Source: Locusta migratoria
Lineage: Eukaryota > Arthropoda > Insecta > Orthoptera > Acrididae
NCBI GenBank assembly: GCA_026315105.1
Contig: CM048744.1
Coordinates: 835,584,094-835,648,093 of the forward strand
DNA: 64,000 bases
Direction: 5' to 3'
Shown here piece by piece: positions 10,165-19,327 of the stretch (position 1 is the stretch's first letter; the number at the start of each line of letters is the position of its first letter). The position numbers and the translations under genes are program-made. A model generated the notes under the pieces. It did no database searches, was not told where the DNA came from, and was given only the letters and a program-made list of their open reading frames with translations.

Positions 10165-11176
10165 TGGAATAGGCTCACAGATTTGTGACTGGCTGGAAGA
10201 CTTCCTAAGTAATAGAACGCAGTACGTTGTTCTCGACGGCGAGTGCTCATCAGAGACGAGTGTATCGTCAGGCGTGCCCCGGGGGAGTGTGGTAGGACCG
10301 CTATTATTTTCTATCTATATAAATGATCTGATGGACAGAATAAGTTGTAATTTGCGGCTGTTTTCTGATAATGCTGTGGTGTATGGGAGGGTGTCGTCTT
10401 TAACTGACTGTAATAGCATACAGGATGACTTAGACAAAATTTCTAGTTGGTGCGAAGAATGGCAGCTAGCTCTCAATGTAGAAAAATGTAAGGTGATGCG
10501 CATGAGTAGAAAAAACAATCCCATAATGTTCGAATACAGCATTAATAGTGAGCTTTTTGATGCTGTCGCGTCGTTCAAATATCTAGGCGTAACATTGCAG
10601 AGCGATATGAAATGGAACGAACATGTAAGGACAGTTGTGAGTAAGGCGGACAGCCGACTTCGGTTTATTGGGAGAATTTTGGGAAGATGTACTTCATCTG
10701 TAAAGGAGACCGCGTATAAAACGCTTGTACGACCACGTCTTGAGTATTGCTCAAGTGTTTGGGACCCGCACCAGATCAGTTTAAAGGAAGACATAGAGGT
10801 ATTTCAGAGGAGAGCAGCTAGATTCGTTACTGGTAGGTTCGACAATACGCGAGTGTCACGGAAATGCTCTGGCAACTCAATTGGGGATCGCTGGAGGAAA
10901 GACGACGTTCTTTTCGTGTATTTCTGTTGAGAAAATATAGAGGGCCGGAATTTGAAGCTGAGTGTAGTACGATATTGCTGCCGCCTACTTACATTTCGCG
11001 TAAACATCACAAAGACAAGAGAAATTATGGCTCGTACGGAGGCATATAGGCATTCTATTTTCCCTCGTTCTATTTGGGAGTGGAATAGAAAAGGAAATGC
11101 CTAGTAGTGGTACAGTGTACCCTCCACCACGCACCTTACGGTCAATTGCGGAGTATGTATGTAGATGTAGATGTAG
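10165..11176 (+). mobile_element. CR1-like LINE, 5'-truncated, inside a Tc1 element
   Basis: It runs from the RT region ICDWLEDFLSNRTQYVVLD through the PQG motif to the tail (ATGTAG)n at 11150-11176, the same tail as the family at 5521-6757. The insertion separates Tc1 transposase parts 9676-10160 and 11209-11463. The 5' end is truncated before the catalytic domain start. No clear target duplication was found. Confidence 0.85.
10274..10930 (+). pseudogene. CR1-like reverse transcriptase, C-terminal half
   Basis: 218 codons of polymerase: GSVVGPLLFSIYINDL, the catalytic box changed to LFSDNAVVYG (expected FADDAVVY), ISSWCEEWQLALNVEKCKVM, YLGVTLQSDMKWNEHV, KADSRLRFIGRILGRC and TAYKTLVRPRLEYCSSVWDP. 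The second Asp of the catalytic pair is Asn, so this copy could not polymerise even if expressed. A frameshift near 10870 puts the terminal block (ILLPPTYISRKHHKDK) in another frame, 10864-11049. Confidence 0.85.
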
Positions 11177-11208
11177 GGTTGCACTTTCCTCTCGTTGGAC
11201 GGTTTTCT

Positions 11209-11463
11209 TCAGACTCCTTTGCTAGCGTGCTTGCAGGACGTTTTCCAGTCGCAGCGATGTCTGAGATTTTGATGTTTTATCGGATTCACGAGATTCACGG
11301 TGACTCGAGTAATGGTCGTACGGGAATATCCCCACCTCATCGCTACTTTGGAGATGCTGTGTCCCATCTCTCGTGCACCGACTATAACACCGCGTTCAAA
11401 ACCCTGTAAATAGTGATAACCTGCCATAGCATCAGTAACCAATCTAACGCCTGCACCAGACAC
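11209..11463 (-). pseudogene. Tc1-family transposase, N-terminal HTH part
   Basis: It reads GVRLVTDAMAGYHYLQGFER, GVIVGAREMGHSISKVAMRW and GYSRTTITRVTVN, the paired-like helix-turn-helix of a Tc1 transposase that binds terminal repeats. It belongs to the same element as 9676-10160, as orientation and order agree. The intervening LINE explains the gap. A DD41D mariner derivative lies only a few bases upstream of it. Confidence 0.72.
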
Positions 11464-11471
11464 GTCTTATA

Positions 11472-12403
11472 CAGGGTGTTACAAAAAGGTACGGCCATCT
11501 TTCAGGAAACATTCCTCACACACAAAGAAAGAAAATATGTTATGTGGACATGTGTCCAGAAACGCTTTATTTCCATATTAGAGCTCATTTTAGTATTTAC
11601 GGATGAGGCTTCATTCCAACGTGATCGAATTGTAAATTTTCACAATCAACATGTGTGGGCTGACGAGAATCCGCACGCAATTGTGCAATCACGTCATCAA
11701 CACAGATTTCCTGTGAACGTTTGGGCAGGAATTGTTAGTGATGTCTTGATAGGGCCTCATGTTCTTCCACCTACGCTCACTGGAGCACGTTATCATGATT
11801 TCATACGGGATACTCTACCTGTGCTGCTAGAACATGTGCCTTTACAAGTACGACACAACATGTGGTTCACGCACGATGGAGCTCCTGCACATTTCAGTCG
11901 ACGTGTTCGTACGCTTCTCAACAGATTCGGTGACCGATGTATTGGTAGAGGCGGACCAATTCCATGGCCTCCACGCTCTCCTGACCTCAACCCTCTTGAC
12001 TTTCATTTATGGGGGCATTTGAAAGCTCTTGTCTACACAACCCCGGTACCAAATATAGAGACTCTTTGTGTTCGTATTGTGGATGGCTGTGATACAATAC
12101 GCCATTCTCCAGGGCTGCATCAGCGCATCAGGGATTCCATGCGACGGAGGGTGGATGCAGGTATCTTCGCTAACGGAGGACATTTTGTACATTTCTTGTA
12201 ACGTAGTGTTTGAAATCACGCTGGTACGTTCTGTTGCTGTGTGTTTCCATTCCATGATTAATGTGATTTGAAGAGAAGTAAATAAATGAGCTCTAAGATG
12301 GAAATTAAGCGTTTCCAGACACATGTCCACGTAACATATTTTCTTTCTTTGTGTGTGAGGAATGTTTCCTGAAAGTTTGGCCCTACCTTTCTGTAACACC
12401 CTG
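11472..12403 (+). mobile_element. mariner DD41D deletion derivative, copy 1 (932 bp)
   Basis: The ends are CAGGGTGTTAC.../...CACCCTG with TA on both sides (11470-11471 and 12404-12405). The inverted repeats are long, about 120 bp, from CAGGGTGTTACAAAAAGG to AGAGCTCATTT. The interior keeps the transposase from the first catalytic Asp region (VFTDEASFQRD) to the end, but the N-terminal DNA-binding part is missing. The left inverted repeat joins directly to this point, exactly as in the copy at 48999-49916. It encodes no complete transposase and so is non-autonomous. Confidence 0.88.
11590..12201 (+). pseudogene. mariner (DD41D-like) transposase, catalytic domain
   Basis: An uninterrupted frame from LVFTDEASFQRDRIVNFHNQ (first Asp) through NVWAGIV, TGARYHDFIRDTLPVLLE, MWFTHDGAPAHFS (second Asp) and WPPRSPDLNPLDFHLWG (third Asp in PLDF) to GGHFVHFL and stop. 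Forty residues separate the second and third Asp here. The paralogue at 49376-49666 has one more Asn and the nearly intact transposase at 44873-45891 has 41, so this copy probably lost one codon. The family resembles the rosa-type DD41D mariners. The HTH domain is missing. Confidence 0.85.
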
Positions 12404-12470
12404 TATACAGGATGACACTTGCACCGCAAATATTGCGCAAACAGAATGTGTGACTGATGTGTGGTAGTCA
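12404..12470. other. spacer between mariner derivative and MITE
   Basis: A short stretch starting with the TA duplication. No feature is seen. Confidence 0.4.
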
Positions 12471-12933
12471 GGGGCTCGTATTTTCAGCCAACAAACAGAT
12501 TGTAATATTACTTTAAAAGTGTATTTTTTAATGGAAAAATGGTTGTTTCTATAATGAACTGGAATTTGTGACACCAGCTGTGTACAAAGAATTTTGAATG
12601 ACATTTTTATCACATTTAGTTTGCCTGCTACAACCGTTCAATGTTTCGCAGGCGGAGGCTGCGATAGCGTTGCTAACTGGCCGAGTGGCTCGCCCCTGGG
12701 ACACAGCCCACTGTCTCATGACCACCAGCCAGTCAGCTAGCCCCACCTCCAAAGCTTTGAATGGTTGTAGCTGCCAAACTAAACGTGATAAAAATGTCAT
12801 TTAAAATTCTTTGTACACAGCTGGTGTCGAAAATTCCAGTGCATGATAGAAACAACGATTGTTCCATTTGCTTAAAAAATACACTTTCTAGGTATTTTTG
12901 CAATCTGTTTATTGGCTAATAATACGGGTCCTT
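12471..12933. mobile_element. MITE related to the DD41D mariner ends (about 463 bp)
   Basis: Two arms of about 180 bp are inverted copies: the left starts GGGGCTCGTATTTTCAGCC and the right, read backwards, AGGACCCGTATTATTAGCC. The blocks GAACAAT..GTTTCTAT, CCAGCTGTGTACAAAG, TTTTTATCAC..TTAGTTTG and GCTACAACC..TTCAA run in the same order as in the inverted repeat of the 41634-46384 mariner. The unique centre (about 12650-12745) encodes nothing. It is a non-autonomous relative. Confidence 0.8.
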
Positions 12934-13757
12934 GAAAACCAATCCATTCTGTGAAAACCGCACATCAATCGCAATTTCCCTTACCGCAATATTTATAGTG
13001 CAAATGTTAGGTGATTCATCATGTATATAAATTGAGGTGTTTGTGCTTATATTTCACTCTGCTGCAGCCAAACCTACACATCGCAAACGAATAGTGTCTG
13101 AATGTGGTAATAGGTAGCAGTCTCCCATTGTGCATTATGGTGGAAGAGGGTTGATAACGTTAACAGGATGTATGATATAGGAGTTGATAGTTAATGACTT
13201 ATATAAAATTCTACGTGTGGGTGTCAATATTTTGCTCTTCAGCAAAAACAACACAATGGAGACGAACGTCTCTGTGTTGTTGTAGTACAAAGTCTCCACT
13301 GTATACCACAGAAGTTCCGTGTCGATAGCTATAAGAGGGTGGAAGATATAGAGGTTGAAAGTCGTCAGCTGATATAAAATTCTGTCTTAAGACCAGCGAT
13401 AACTTTTGACACTATAATTAAGGTGCTCATACTTTTGGTTCCGGAGATGGGACCAACTTAAGTGCCCATCATCTGTGAATCGAGTGGGGGAGCAGAGGGG
13501 GAGGGGGGCGGGAGCGTTGGGACTGACACTGCCATAAACATACTTTGAACTCGTAACACGCCTCTTTTTGTGTCGCCGGTTAGTAAGAAAAAAACTTCTG
13601 GCATCCTGAATCACATCCAATAGGTAGAGCCTGCTACGGTTTGCGTGGATGTGCCATTTATCACAATAGAAAAATAACTATTGGTACGCTCGGAGAGGCA
13701 ATCCATAGTAGTTGAGGGTTAATTAAAAGCAGAGTTACCATACTGTTCAATTTACAG
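12934..13757. other. no gene; one strong hairpin
   Basis: No coding family is recognised. ACAACACAATGGAGAC and GTCTCTGTGTTGTTG around 13246-13284 form an almost perfect stem-loop with a 4-base loop. Two related stretches, GGTGGAAGA..ATATAAAATTCT, occur near 13140-13210 and 13335-13383 and suggest a decayed local duplication. Confidence 0.4.
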
Positions 13758-14654
13758 CAGGGTTTTGGAACATATCCTGTATTCATATATTATAAATTAT
13801 CTCGAACAGAACGTTCTATTGACCCAAGGTCAACACCGATTTAGAAAATATCGTTCAAATGAAACACAACTAGCTCTTTATTCACACGAAGTGATCGCTG
13901 CTATCGACAAGGGTTCGCAAATCGATTTCGTATTTCTTGATTTCCTGAAGGCTTTTAACACCTTACATCACAAATGGCTTTTAATCAAATTGCGTGGTTA
14001 TGGTATATCGCCGCGATAAGATAAACCAATTAAAAGGCCATAAACTCCACAAAATATCTAGAAATTACTATTACTTCAGACTTAAATTGGAAAGAACACG
14101 TAGATAATGTCGTGGGAAAGGCGAACCAGAGACTGCGTTTTATTGGCAGAACCCTTAAAATATGCAACAGAACTACAAAACAAACTGCATACACCACGCT
14201 TGTCCGACCATTTTTGAAGTATTGCTGCCCAGTGTGGGATCCTTATCAGGTGGGTTTGACGGAGGACATCGAAAGAGTCTAAAGAAGGGCAGCTCGTTTC
14301 GTATTGTCACGATACAGGGGATACAGCGTTACGGAAATGATACAGGATCCGGGATGGGAATCATTACAACAACGGCGCTTCGCTGCGGCGTGGGCTACTT
14401 ACGAATCTCCAGAAGCCAACATTCTCCTCTGAATGCAAAGATATGTTGACTCCCACTTACATAGGTAGAAATGATCATGAGAATAAAATAGGAGAAATCA
14501 GAGCCCGAACGGAGAGATTCAGGTGTTCTTTCTTCCCGCGCGCTATTCGATAATGGAATGGGAGATAAATAGTATAACGGTGGTTCGATGAACCCTCTAC
14601 CAGGCACTTAAATGTGATTTGCAGAGTATCCCATGTTGATGTAGAAATAGAATA
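13758..14654 (+). mobile_element. CR1-like LINE with internal deletion of the RT core
   Basis: The plus strand reads EHILYSYIINYLEQNVLLTQ, GQHRFRKYRSNETQLALYSH and IDFVFLDFLKAFNTLHHKWL, then jumps at about 14020-14050 directly to YLEITITSDLNWKEHVDNVV, ANQRLRFIGRTLKICNRTTK and YTTLVRPFLKYCCPVWDPYQ. The PQG motif and catalytic Asp pair are lost in the jump. The terminal block is recognisable to about 14600, and the tail is a worn (GATGTA)-like end. Multiple stops. Confidence 0.82.
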
Positions 14655-14832
14655 CATTACTAATCTCTCTTGGAGTTCGGAACTGTTAATGCAGAGTTGT
14701 TTGGACATTGCAAAGCTGGTTACAATTATGTACTCACTACAATATTCACGTCAATCAAACATCACGTAAGGGCTACCACTAGGGAAATACAGCTCCGTAA
14801 TACAGGGTGATCAATCCTCAGTGCAACCGCCT

Positions 14833-15130
14833 GGCACAGATTTTTTGTGCCGGCCGGCGGGCAGCCCATGGCCAGCATTTCAGCCCACTGACGGCCGCAC
14901 AGGTGGAGGTGGTGGGCAGTTTTTTTTTTATGTTCCTCTACGAGTCCTTTGTTTGTGTCGCATTCTTGTGAAAGTAGAACGTGTTCTCAGCCGACGCAGT
15001 ACTGTGTGTTGTGTGACCATGGCCCCACAATTCCATAAGCGGCCGACTGCGAACAGCGGACAAATTGAAGAGCACATTTTTTGAAACATTTTCGTTTCTC
15101 TATTTTTGGGTCAACAGCACTCTATTTAAA
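14833..15130 (+). other. 5' noncoding part of the mariner-like element
   Basis: GC-rich next to the inverted repeat, then AT-rich. No gene is recognised. A short ATGGCCCCACAATTCC frame at about 15018 leads nowhere. Confidence 0.4.
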
Positions 15131-15415
15131 TTTATTAATAAAGAACAGTCTAGAATGCACTAATTTATTTCATTCAACTAGTTTCAGTCTTATTTAGACC
15201 ATCTTCAGGAATTTTGTTTCCATCGATGTTGTGGAGCTGGCAGGTAGCTGGGAGCCTTCCAGCGGCTTCCTAGCAGTGACGCACTGGAAGGCTCCCAGCT
15301 ACCTGCCAGCTCCACAACATCGATGGAGACAAAATTCCTGAAGATGGTCTAAATAAGACTGAAACTAGTTGAATGAAATAAATTAGTGCATTCCAGACTG
15401 TTCTTTATTAGTAAA
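15131..15415. repeat. foldback MITE with 132-bp arms
   Basis: The left arm 15131-15262 and right arm 15284-15415 are inverted copies with only a few mismatches (for example TCTAGAATGCAC against TCTGGAATGCAC), separated by 21 bases. No coding capacity. The near identity implies a fairly recent insertion or arm homogenisation. It lies inside the 5' part of the mariner-like element. Confidence 0.85.
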
Positions 15416-16685
15416 TTGAAGAGCGCCTCGGCGGCCATTGTGGTGGTAAACTTCCGCGCCAACTTTAAATGTGCGTAAGGCTCTTTTTGATTAGCGTGTG
15501 TATTCGTTCGAGTTAAGTCGCGAAAATTATGTCTCATTTAAATATATAACTACAAAACAGCTTCAGACTCTGAATATACAGCAACTACCGGATGTGTGTA
15601 AATTTATTACCCATACGGTGTAGAAATCGGCCAACAACTTGTCTTCTTCCTAACTAAACCGAATTATAACATTTAGTTTTTTAGCGTTCTAAGTGCAGCA
15701 TATGAACGAAATTAATCGTCAGACATGGTTTTTTTGCACTTTCTCAGTATATTCTACGATGGTGAAACTCTTGTACGAACATTAATTTCGGGTGAATTTC
15801 ACAACACTTTACGTCGTTGTTTGAGTGCCTGCTCTATTCTACAATACATAGATATTTTGTACCATCCAAAAATGAAACATAGTTGCCTGAAACAGCTAAT
15901 GTTAAAAATCCAGTGTGAAAATGAAATATTCCATCAGATACATAAGAGAAAAATAGCTTCTTACCTTGCGAATACAGCAACCAGCCACAACCAAATTCTT
16001 TTAAGAACACGAAGTATACCATAACTGTTTCTTAACTAAGTGCATCTAACATTAGCATTAGGGTATCTAGCACGAATATTAGCATTTTTAATGCTGTAAG
16101 CCAAATACCTTACAGTAGCGTAAACTGTTCAAAAGTCAGCAACTGTCACCAGAGAGTTCAACTTCACAATGTGTATCCATTGTGGCTATGTGTCATTCAT
16201 ATATGGAACTATACACAGTTCTGCAAACCCCTTTCAGTTGTTATAGCTATATGTAAAACAGATGACCTTTAAATTCTGTGTTACAAGTAGTTAATATTAA
16301 TTTCATAAACAAAATTTCTAACTGCAATGAGGTAACAGATCTCGTGCTCCGAGTAGTAATGTTACACATCATAAAATGAAACTTTTTGAACTTCCTGTCC
16401 ACCAGTACTGCCTGAAGTAACTCATTTTTAAGAGCTACCAGTATGTGGGATCCTGTTATTTAGTTCATTCAAAATCCGATATTGTCTTGACTGACAGTCT
16501 GTTAAGCAAGAGAAACTATCTCTGAACACAAGTAGTAGAGCTACTTGTATTCCTGAGAAATATAAATGGGAAGACAGTATTAGTTCTTTTTGTTCCTTTC
16601 TTAAATCGATTTACGCAGTTATACGCTGAGCAGCTCTTCACCATCGTGCTTCATGTACACTGACATAGTCAAACAGTACACTTGT
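15416..16685. other. no gene recognised
   Basis: 1.3 kb of AT-rich sequence inside the 5.1-kb mariner-like element. A 99-codon frame at 15725-16024 shows no family resemblance. This block is probably older inserted DNA whose identity I cannot read. Confidence 0.4.
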
Positions 16686-16876
16686 GCCGCGCGGAAGTAG
16701 CCGAGCGGTCTGGAGCGCCATGTTACGGAATGCGCGGCCTCCCGCGTCAGAGGTTCGAATCGTCCTCTTGGGCATGGATGTTTGTGCTGTCTTTAGCATA
16801 AGTTAGATCATAAGTAGTTTGTAAGTTTAGGGACTGATGACCCCGCAGTTAAGTCCGATAAACTTTACAAACATTT
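16686..16876 (+). mobile_element. tRNA-headed SINE, copy 1
   Basis: The head GCCGCGCGGAAGTAGCCGAG contains an A-box-like TAGCCGAGCGG, and AGGTTCGAATC is the B box. The head resembles a class II (Leu/Ser-like) tRNA. The body runs GGGCATGGATGTTTGTG, CATAAGTAGTTTGTAAGTTT and AGGGACTGATGACCCC to ACAAACATTT. The same body occurs at 37259, 46848, 48603, 54354, 54941 and 61987. Confidence 0.85.
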
Positions 16877-17093
16877 ATATTTTCTATAGTACACACGTGA
16901 CTATGAATTGGGTATATACGCCTTAGTAGCGATATAATTCATAATTTATTTCCTAACAACACTGGCATTTATCTGACGCTTTCCACTATCATGGTGGCCG
17001 GCCGAAAGTTCAGATTATCCAGCTATAGCAGCGCCTTTAGTGAGTCTAGTTATCTTTTACAAGGTCTTTGTGCGTGACAGTGTCTATAGGGAA

Positions 17094-17196
17094 ATGGTGA
17101 AAATCACTTATTCTATTCGCCAAAGAGTATTCATCTACGATCCGTATGTGCGCACAGAAACAGCGCGTGAGATTATTTCGTGACGAATTTACTAAT
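17094..17196 (+). pseudogene. mariner-like transposase, N-terminal segment
   Basis: It starts MVKITYSIRQRVFIYDPYVR, continues TETAREIIS with a stop, then RIY. This is the beginning of the DNA-binding region of the transposase in the 5.1-kb element. The frame is cut at 17196 by the 720-bp insertion with TTTACTAAT duplication; coding resumes at 17926. Confidence 0.72.
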
Positions 17197-17286
17197 TAAT
17201 ACAACTAAAGAATCCCAGAGACGGATTTACGTCTCAAATATGTCAAAGACATTATTGATAGATCTGAAGCATTGAATTAAAATTTG

Positions 17287-17359
17287 TGGTGCGACCGGGA
17301 ATCGAACCCGGACCTCCATGCTTACTAGGCAGACGTCTTAACCGTTAGACTACCACACC
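17287..17359 (-). tRNA. tRNA-Thr-like (anticodon AGT), mobile-element copy A1
   Basis: 73 nt. Acceptor GGTGTGG pairs with TCGCACC with two wobbles, and the discriminator is A. D stem GTCT/AGAC. Anticodon loop CTAGTAA (anticodon AGT, T33 present). T arm CCGGG/CCCGG with loop TTCGATT. The anticodon stem TCTGC/GCATG has one C-T mismatch. The B box GGTTCGATTCC is perfect. It lies in a mobile module, so a decoding role is doubtful. Confidence 0.6.
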
Positions 17360-17396
17360 ACTAACGATTAGATCTGAAGCATTCAATTAAAATTTG

Positions 17397-17469
17397 TGGT
17401 GCGGCCGGGAATCGAACCCGGACCTCCATGCTTACTAGGAAGACGTCTTAACCGTTAGACTACCACACC
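17397..17469 (-). tRNA. tRNA-Thr-like (AGT), tandem copy A2
   Basis: Second unit of the 110-bp tandem duplication. Acceptor GGTGTGG/CCGCACC pairs better than in A1. The anticodon stem is weaker (TCTTC/GCATG), so this is probably a pseudogene. The B box is intact. Confidence 0.5.
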
Positions 17470-17808
17470 AATAACGGTTAAGGCGCCTCGGAATAGTCTA
17501 TGTACGATTTCCCCCAAACTTTAATTCGGCTTCTTTGTTCCAAAGTTAATTGCTACTACTGCCAAGGCTCTCCATTATCTATCAATAATGTCTTTGACAT
17601 ATTTGAGACGTAAATCCGTCTCTGGGATTCTTTAGTTGTATTAATTGATATTTATATCACCGTGACAGGATTGTACCACCATGTCCATTGCTGCATGGAG
17701 AGCCTCGGCAGTAGTGGCAATTATCTTTGGAACAAAGAAGCTGAATTAAAGTTTGTGTTGTGGAGGGAAATCGTACGTAGACTATTCCGAGGCGCCTTAA
17801 TCGTTAGT

Positions 17809-17881
17809 GGTGTGGTAGTCTAACAGTTAAGACGTCTGATTAGTAAGCATGGAGGTCCTGGTTCGATTCCTGGCCGCACCA
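17809..17881 (+). tRNA. tRNA-Thr-like (AGT), copy A3
   Basis: 73 nt in the opposite orientation. Acceptor GGTGTGG/CCGCACC. Loop TTAGTAA gives anticodon AGT. Stem TCTGA/GCATG is worn. T loop TTCGATT. It is followed by ACAAATTTTCATTCAATGCT, which matches the sequence flanking copies A1 and A2. Confidence 0.5.
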
Positions 17882-17925
17882 CAAATTTTCATTCAATGCT
17901 TCAGATCTATCAAAAATTTACTAAT

Positions 17926-18477
17926 GTTCGGGTTTCTAATCGGAGTACGATTCATCAATTGGTGGCTAAATTTCGCGATACGGGAACTGTTCTGGACAGG
18001 AAACATAAACAACCACGTCCAGTCCTCACAGAAGAAACGTAGGGTAACGTTGGACAAGTTCTGGAAAGGTCTCCTAGAAAATCAGTCCCACGCCTTTCTC
18101 AGCAGATTGCAATTTCTCCGGCTCATCTCAGACGGCTACGAAGCTACTAAAGTTACAACCGTATAAAATAACTGCAGTACAAGAATTTAAACTGGTTGAC
18201 CCTGCAAAAAGGTTGCGGTTTTGTGAATGGATTCTGAAAAAGGTGCATGATGGAGAAATTTACCTGAACTTAACTTTCTTTTCGGACGAATCATGGTTCC
18301 ACCTAAGTGGGTACGTTAACTCGCAAAATAATCGTTACTGTAGTTCCGAAAAGCCTAACTTAATTCACGAGTAGCCTCTGCACGATCAAACATTAGGAGT
18401 GTGGTGCGCTGTTAGCGGCGACAGCATAGGCTCTATATTATTTCAGGAAACGATTAATAGTGACAGGTACGTTGAAA
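17926..18477 (+). pseudogene. mariner-like transposase, middle segment
   Basis: Coding resumes after the insertion in changing frames: VSNRSTIHQLVAKFRDTG, LDRKHKQPRPVLTEE and ERSPRKSVPRLSQQIAISPA, then the region of the first catalytic Asp (CTTTCTTTTCGGACGAATC, 18266-18284, reading LSFRTNH where FFSDEAWF-type sequence is expected) and GVWCAVSG-like. Several stops and frameshifts. The next insertion begins after AACGATTAATAGTGACAGG. Confidence 0.68.
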
Positions 18478-19320
18478 TGGAAGGAGAAATTTGGAGAGGG
18501 AATTAAAGTTCAGGGAGAAGAAATAAAAACTTTGCGGTTTGGCGATGACACAGTAATCCTGTCAGAGACCGCAAAGGAACTGGAAGAGCAATTGAATGGA
18601 ATGGACAATGTCTTGAAAAGAGGTTATAAGATGAACATCAGAAAGAGTAAAACAAGGATCATGGAATGTAGCGTCAGAAAATTAGGCGATGATGAAGGAA
18701 TTAAATTAGGTAATGAGGCAATAAAAGTGGTAGACGAGTTTTGTCACTTGGGTAGCAAGATAACTTCTGATGGCCGAGGTAAAGAAGATATAAAATGCAG
18801 AATGGCTATGGGATGAAAAGCGTTTCTGAAAAAGCGAAACTTGTTGACATCCAATATTAGTTTAAATGTTAGGAAATCCTTTCTGAAGGCATTTGTCTGG
18901 AGTGTAGCATTGTTTGGTAGTGAAACATGGACGATAAGGAATTCAGAATAAAAGATGATAGAATATTTCGAAATGTGGTGCTACAGACGAATGATGAAGA
19001 TTACGTGGGTAGATCACGTAACTAATGAGGAGGTGCTCAACAGAATTGGGGAGAAAATGAGTTTCTTGCATATCCTGACTAAGAGAAGGGACAGGTTGGC
19101 AAACACATACTATGAAATCAAGGTATCGTTAACTTAGCATTAGAAGGAAGTGTGTGGGGTAAAAATCGTAGAGGGAGACCGAGGGACGAATACAGTAAGC
19201 AGATTCAAAGGGATGTAGGTTGCCGAAAGTATTCTCCGATGAAGGACTTGCACAGGACAGGTTAGCGTGGAGAGCTGCATCAAACCAGTCTGCGGACTGA
19301 AGACCACAACAACACAACAT
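18478..19320 (+). mobile_element. RTE-like LINE, 5'-truncated, with target duplication
   Basis: It lies between direct repeats GTTGAAA (18471-18477, 19321-19327) in the mariner transposase. The plus strand reads IKTLRFGDDTVILSETAKEL, LNGMDNVLKRGYKMNIRKSK, FCHLGSKITSDGRGKEDIK, FEMWCYRRMMKITWVDHVTN and EEVLNRIGEKMSFLHILTKR. The catalytic box is RFGDD (FADD in relatives). Several stops follow. The 3' end is the short AAC-rich tail ACCACAACAACACAACAT. Family members lie at 8620, 28962, 41777 and 52742. Confidence 0.88.
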
Positions 19321-19327
19321 GTTGAAA

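Larger units (their letters stand above)
17197..17916. mobile_element. tRNA-Thr-like module insertion with inverted arms
   Basis: A 720-bp insertion flanked by the 9-bp direct repeat TTTACTAAT (17188-17196 and 17917-17925). It contains two inverted arms of 68 bp that are 100 percent identical (17194-17261 and 17579-17646; the left one overlaps the duplication by three bases). Between them are two tandem tRNA-like sequences on minus (110-bp period). To the right is a third tRNA-like module on plus in a partial, oppositely oriented copy (about 17694-17916). The related copy at 55448-55749 shares arm position, tRNA position and the sequence after the right arm (AATATCTATATCAGC-like), so the right arm is internal, not the end. 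Confidence 0.75.
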
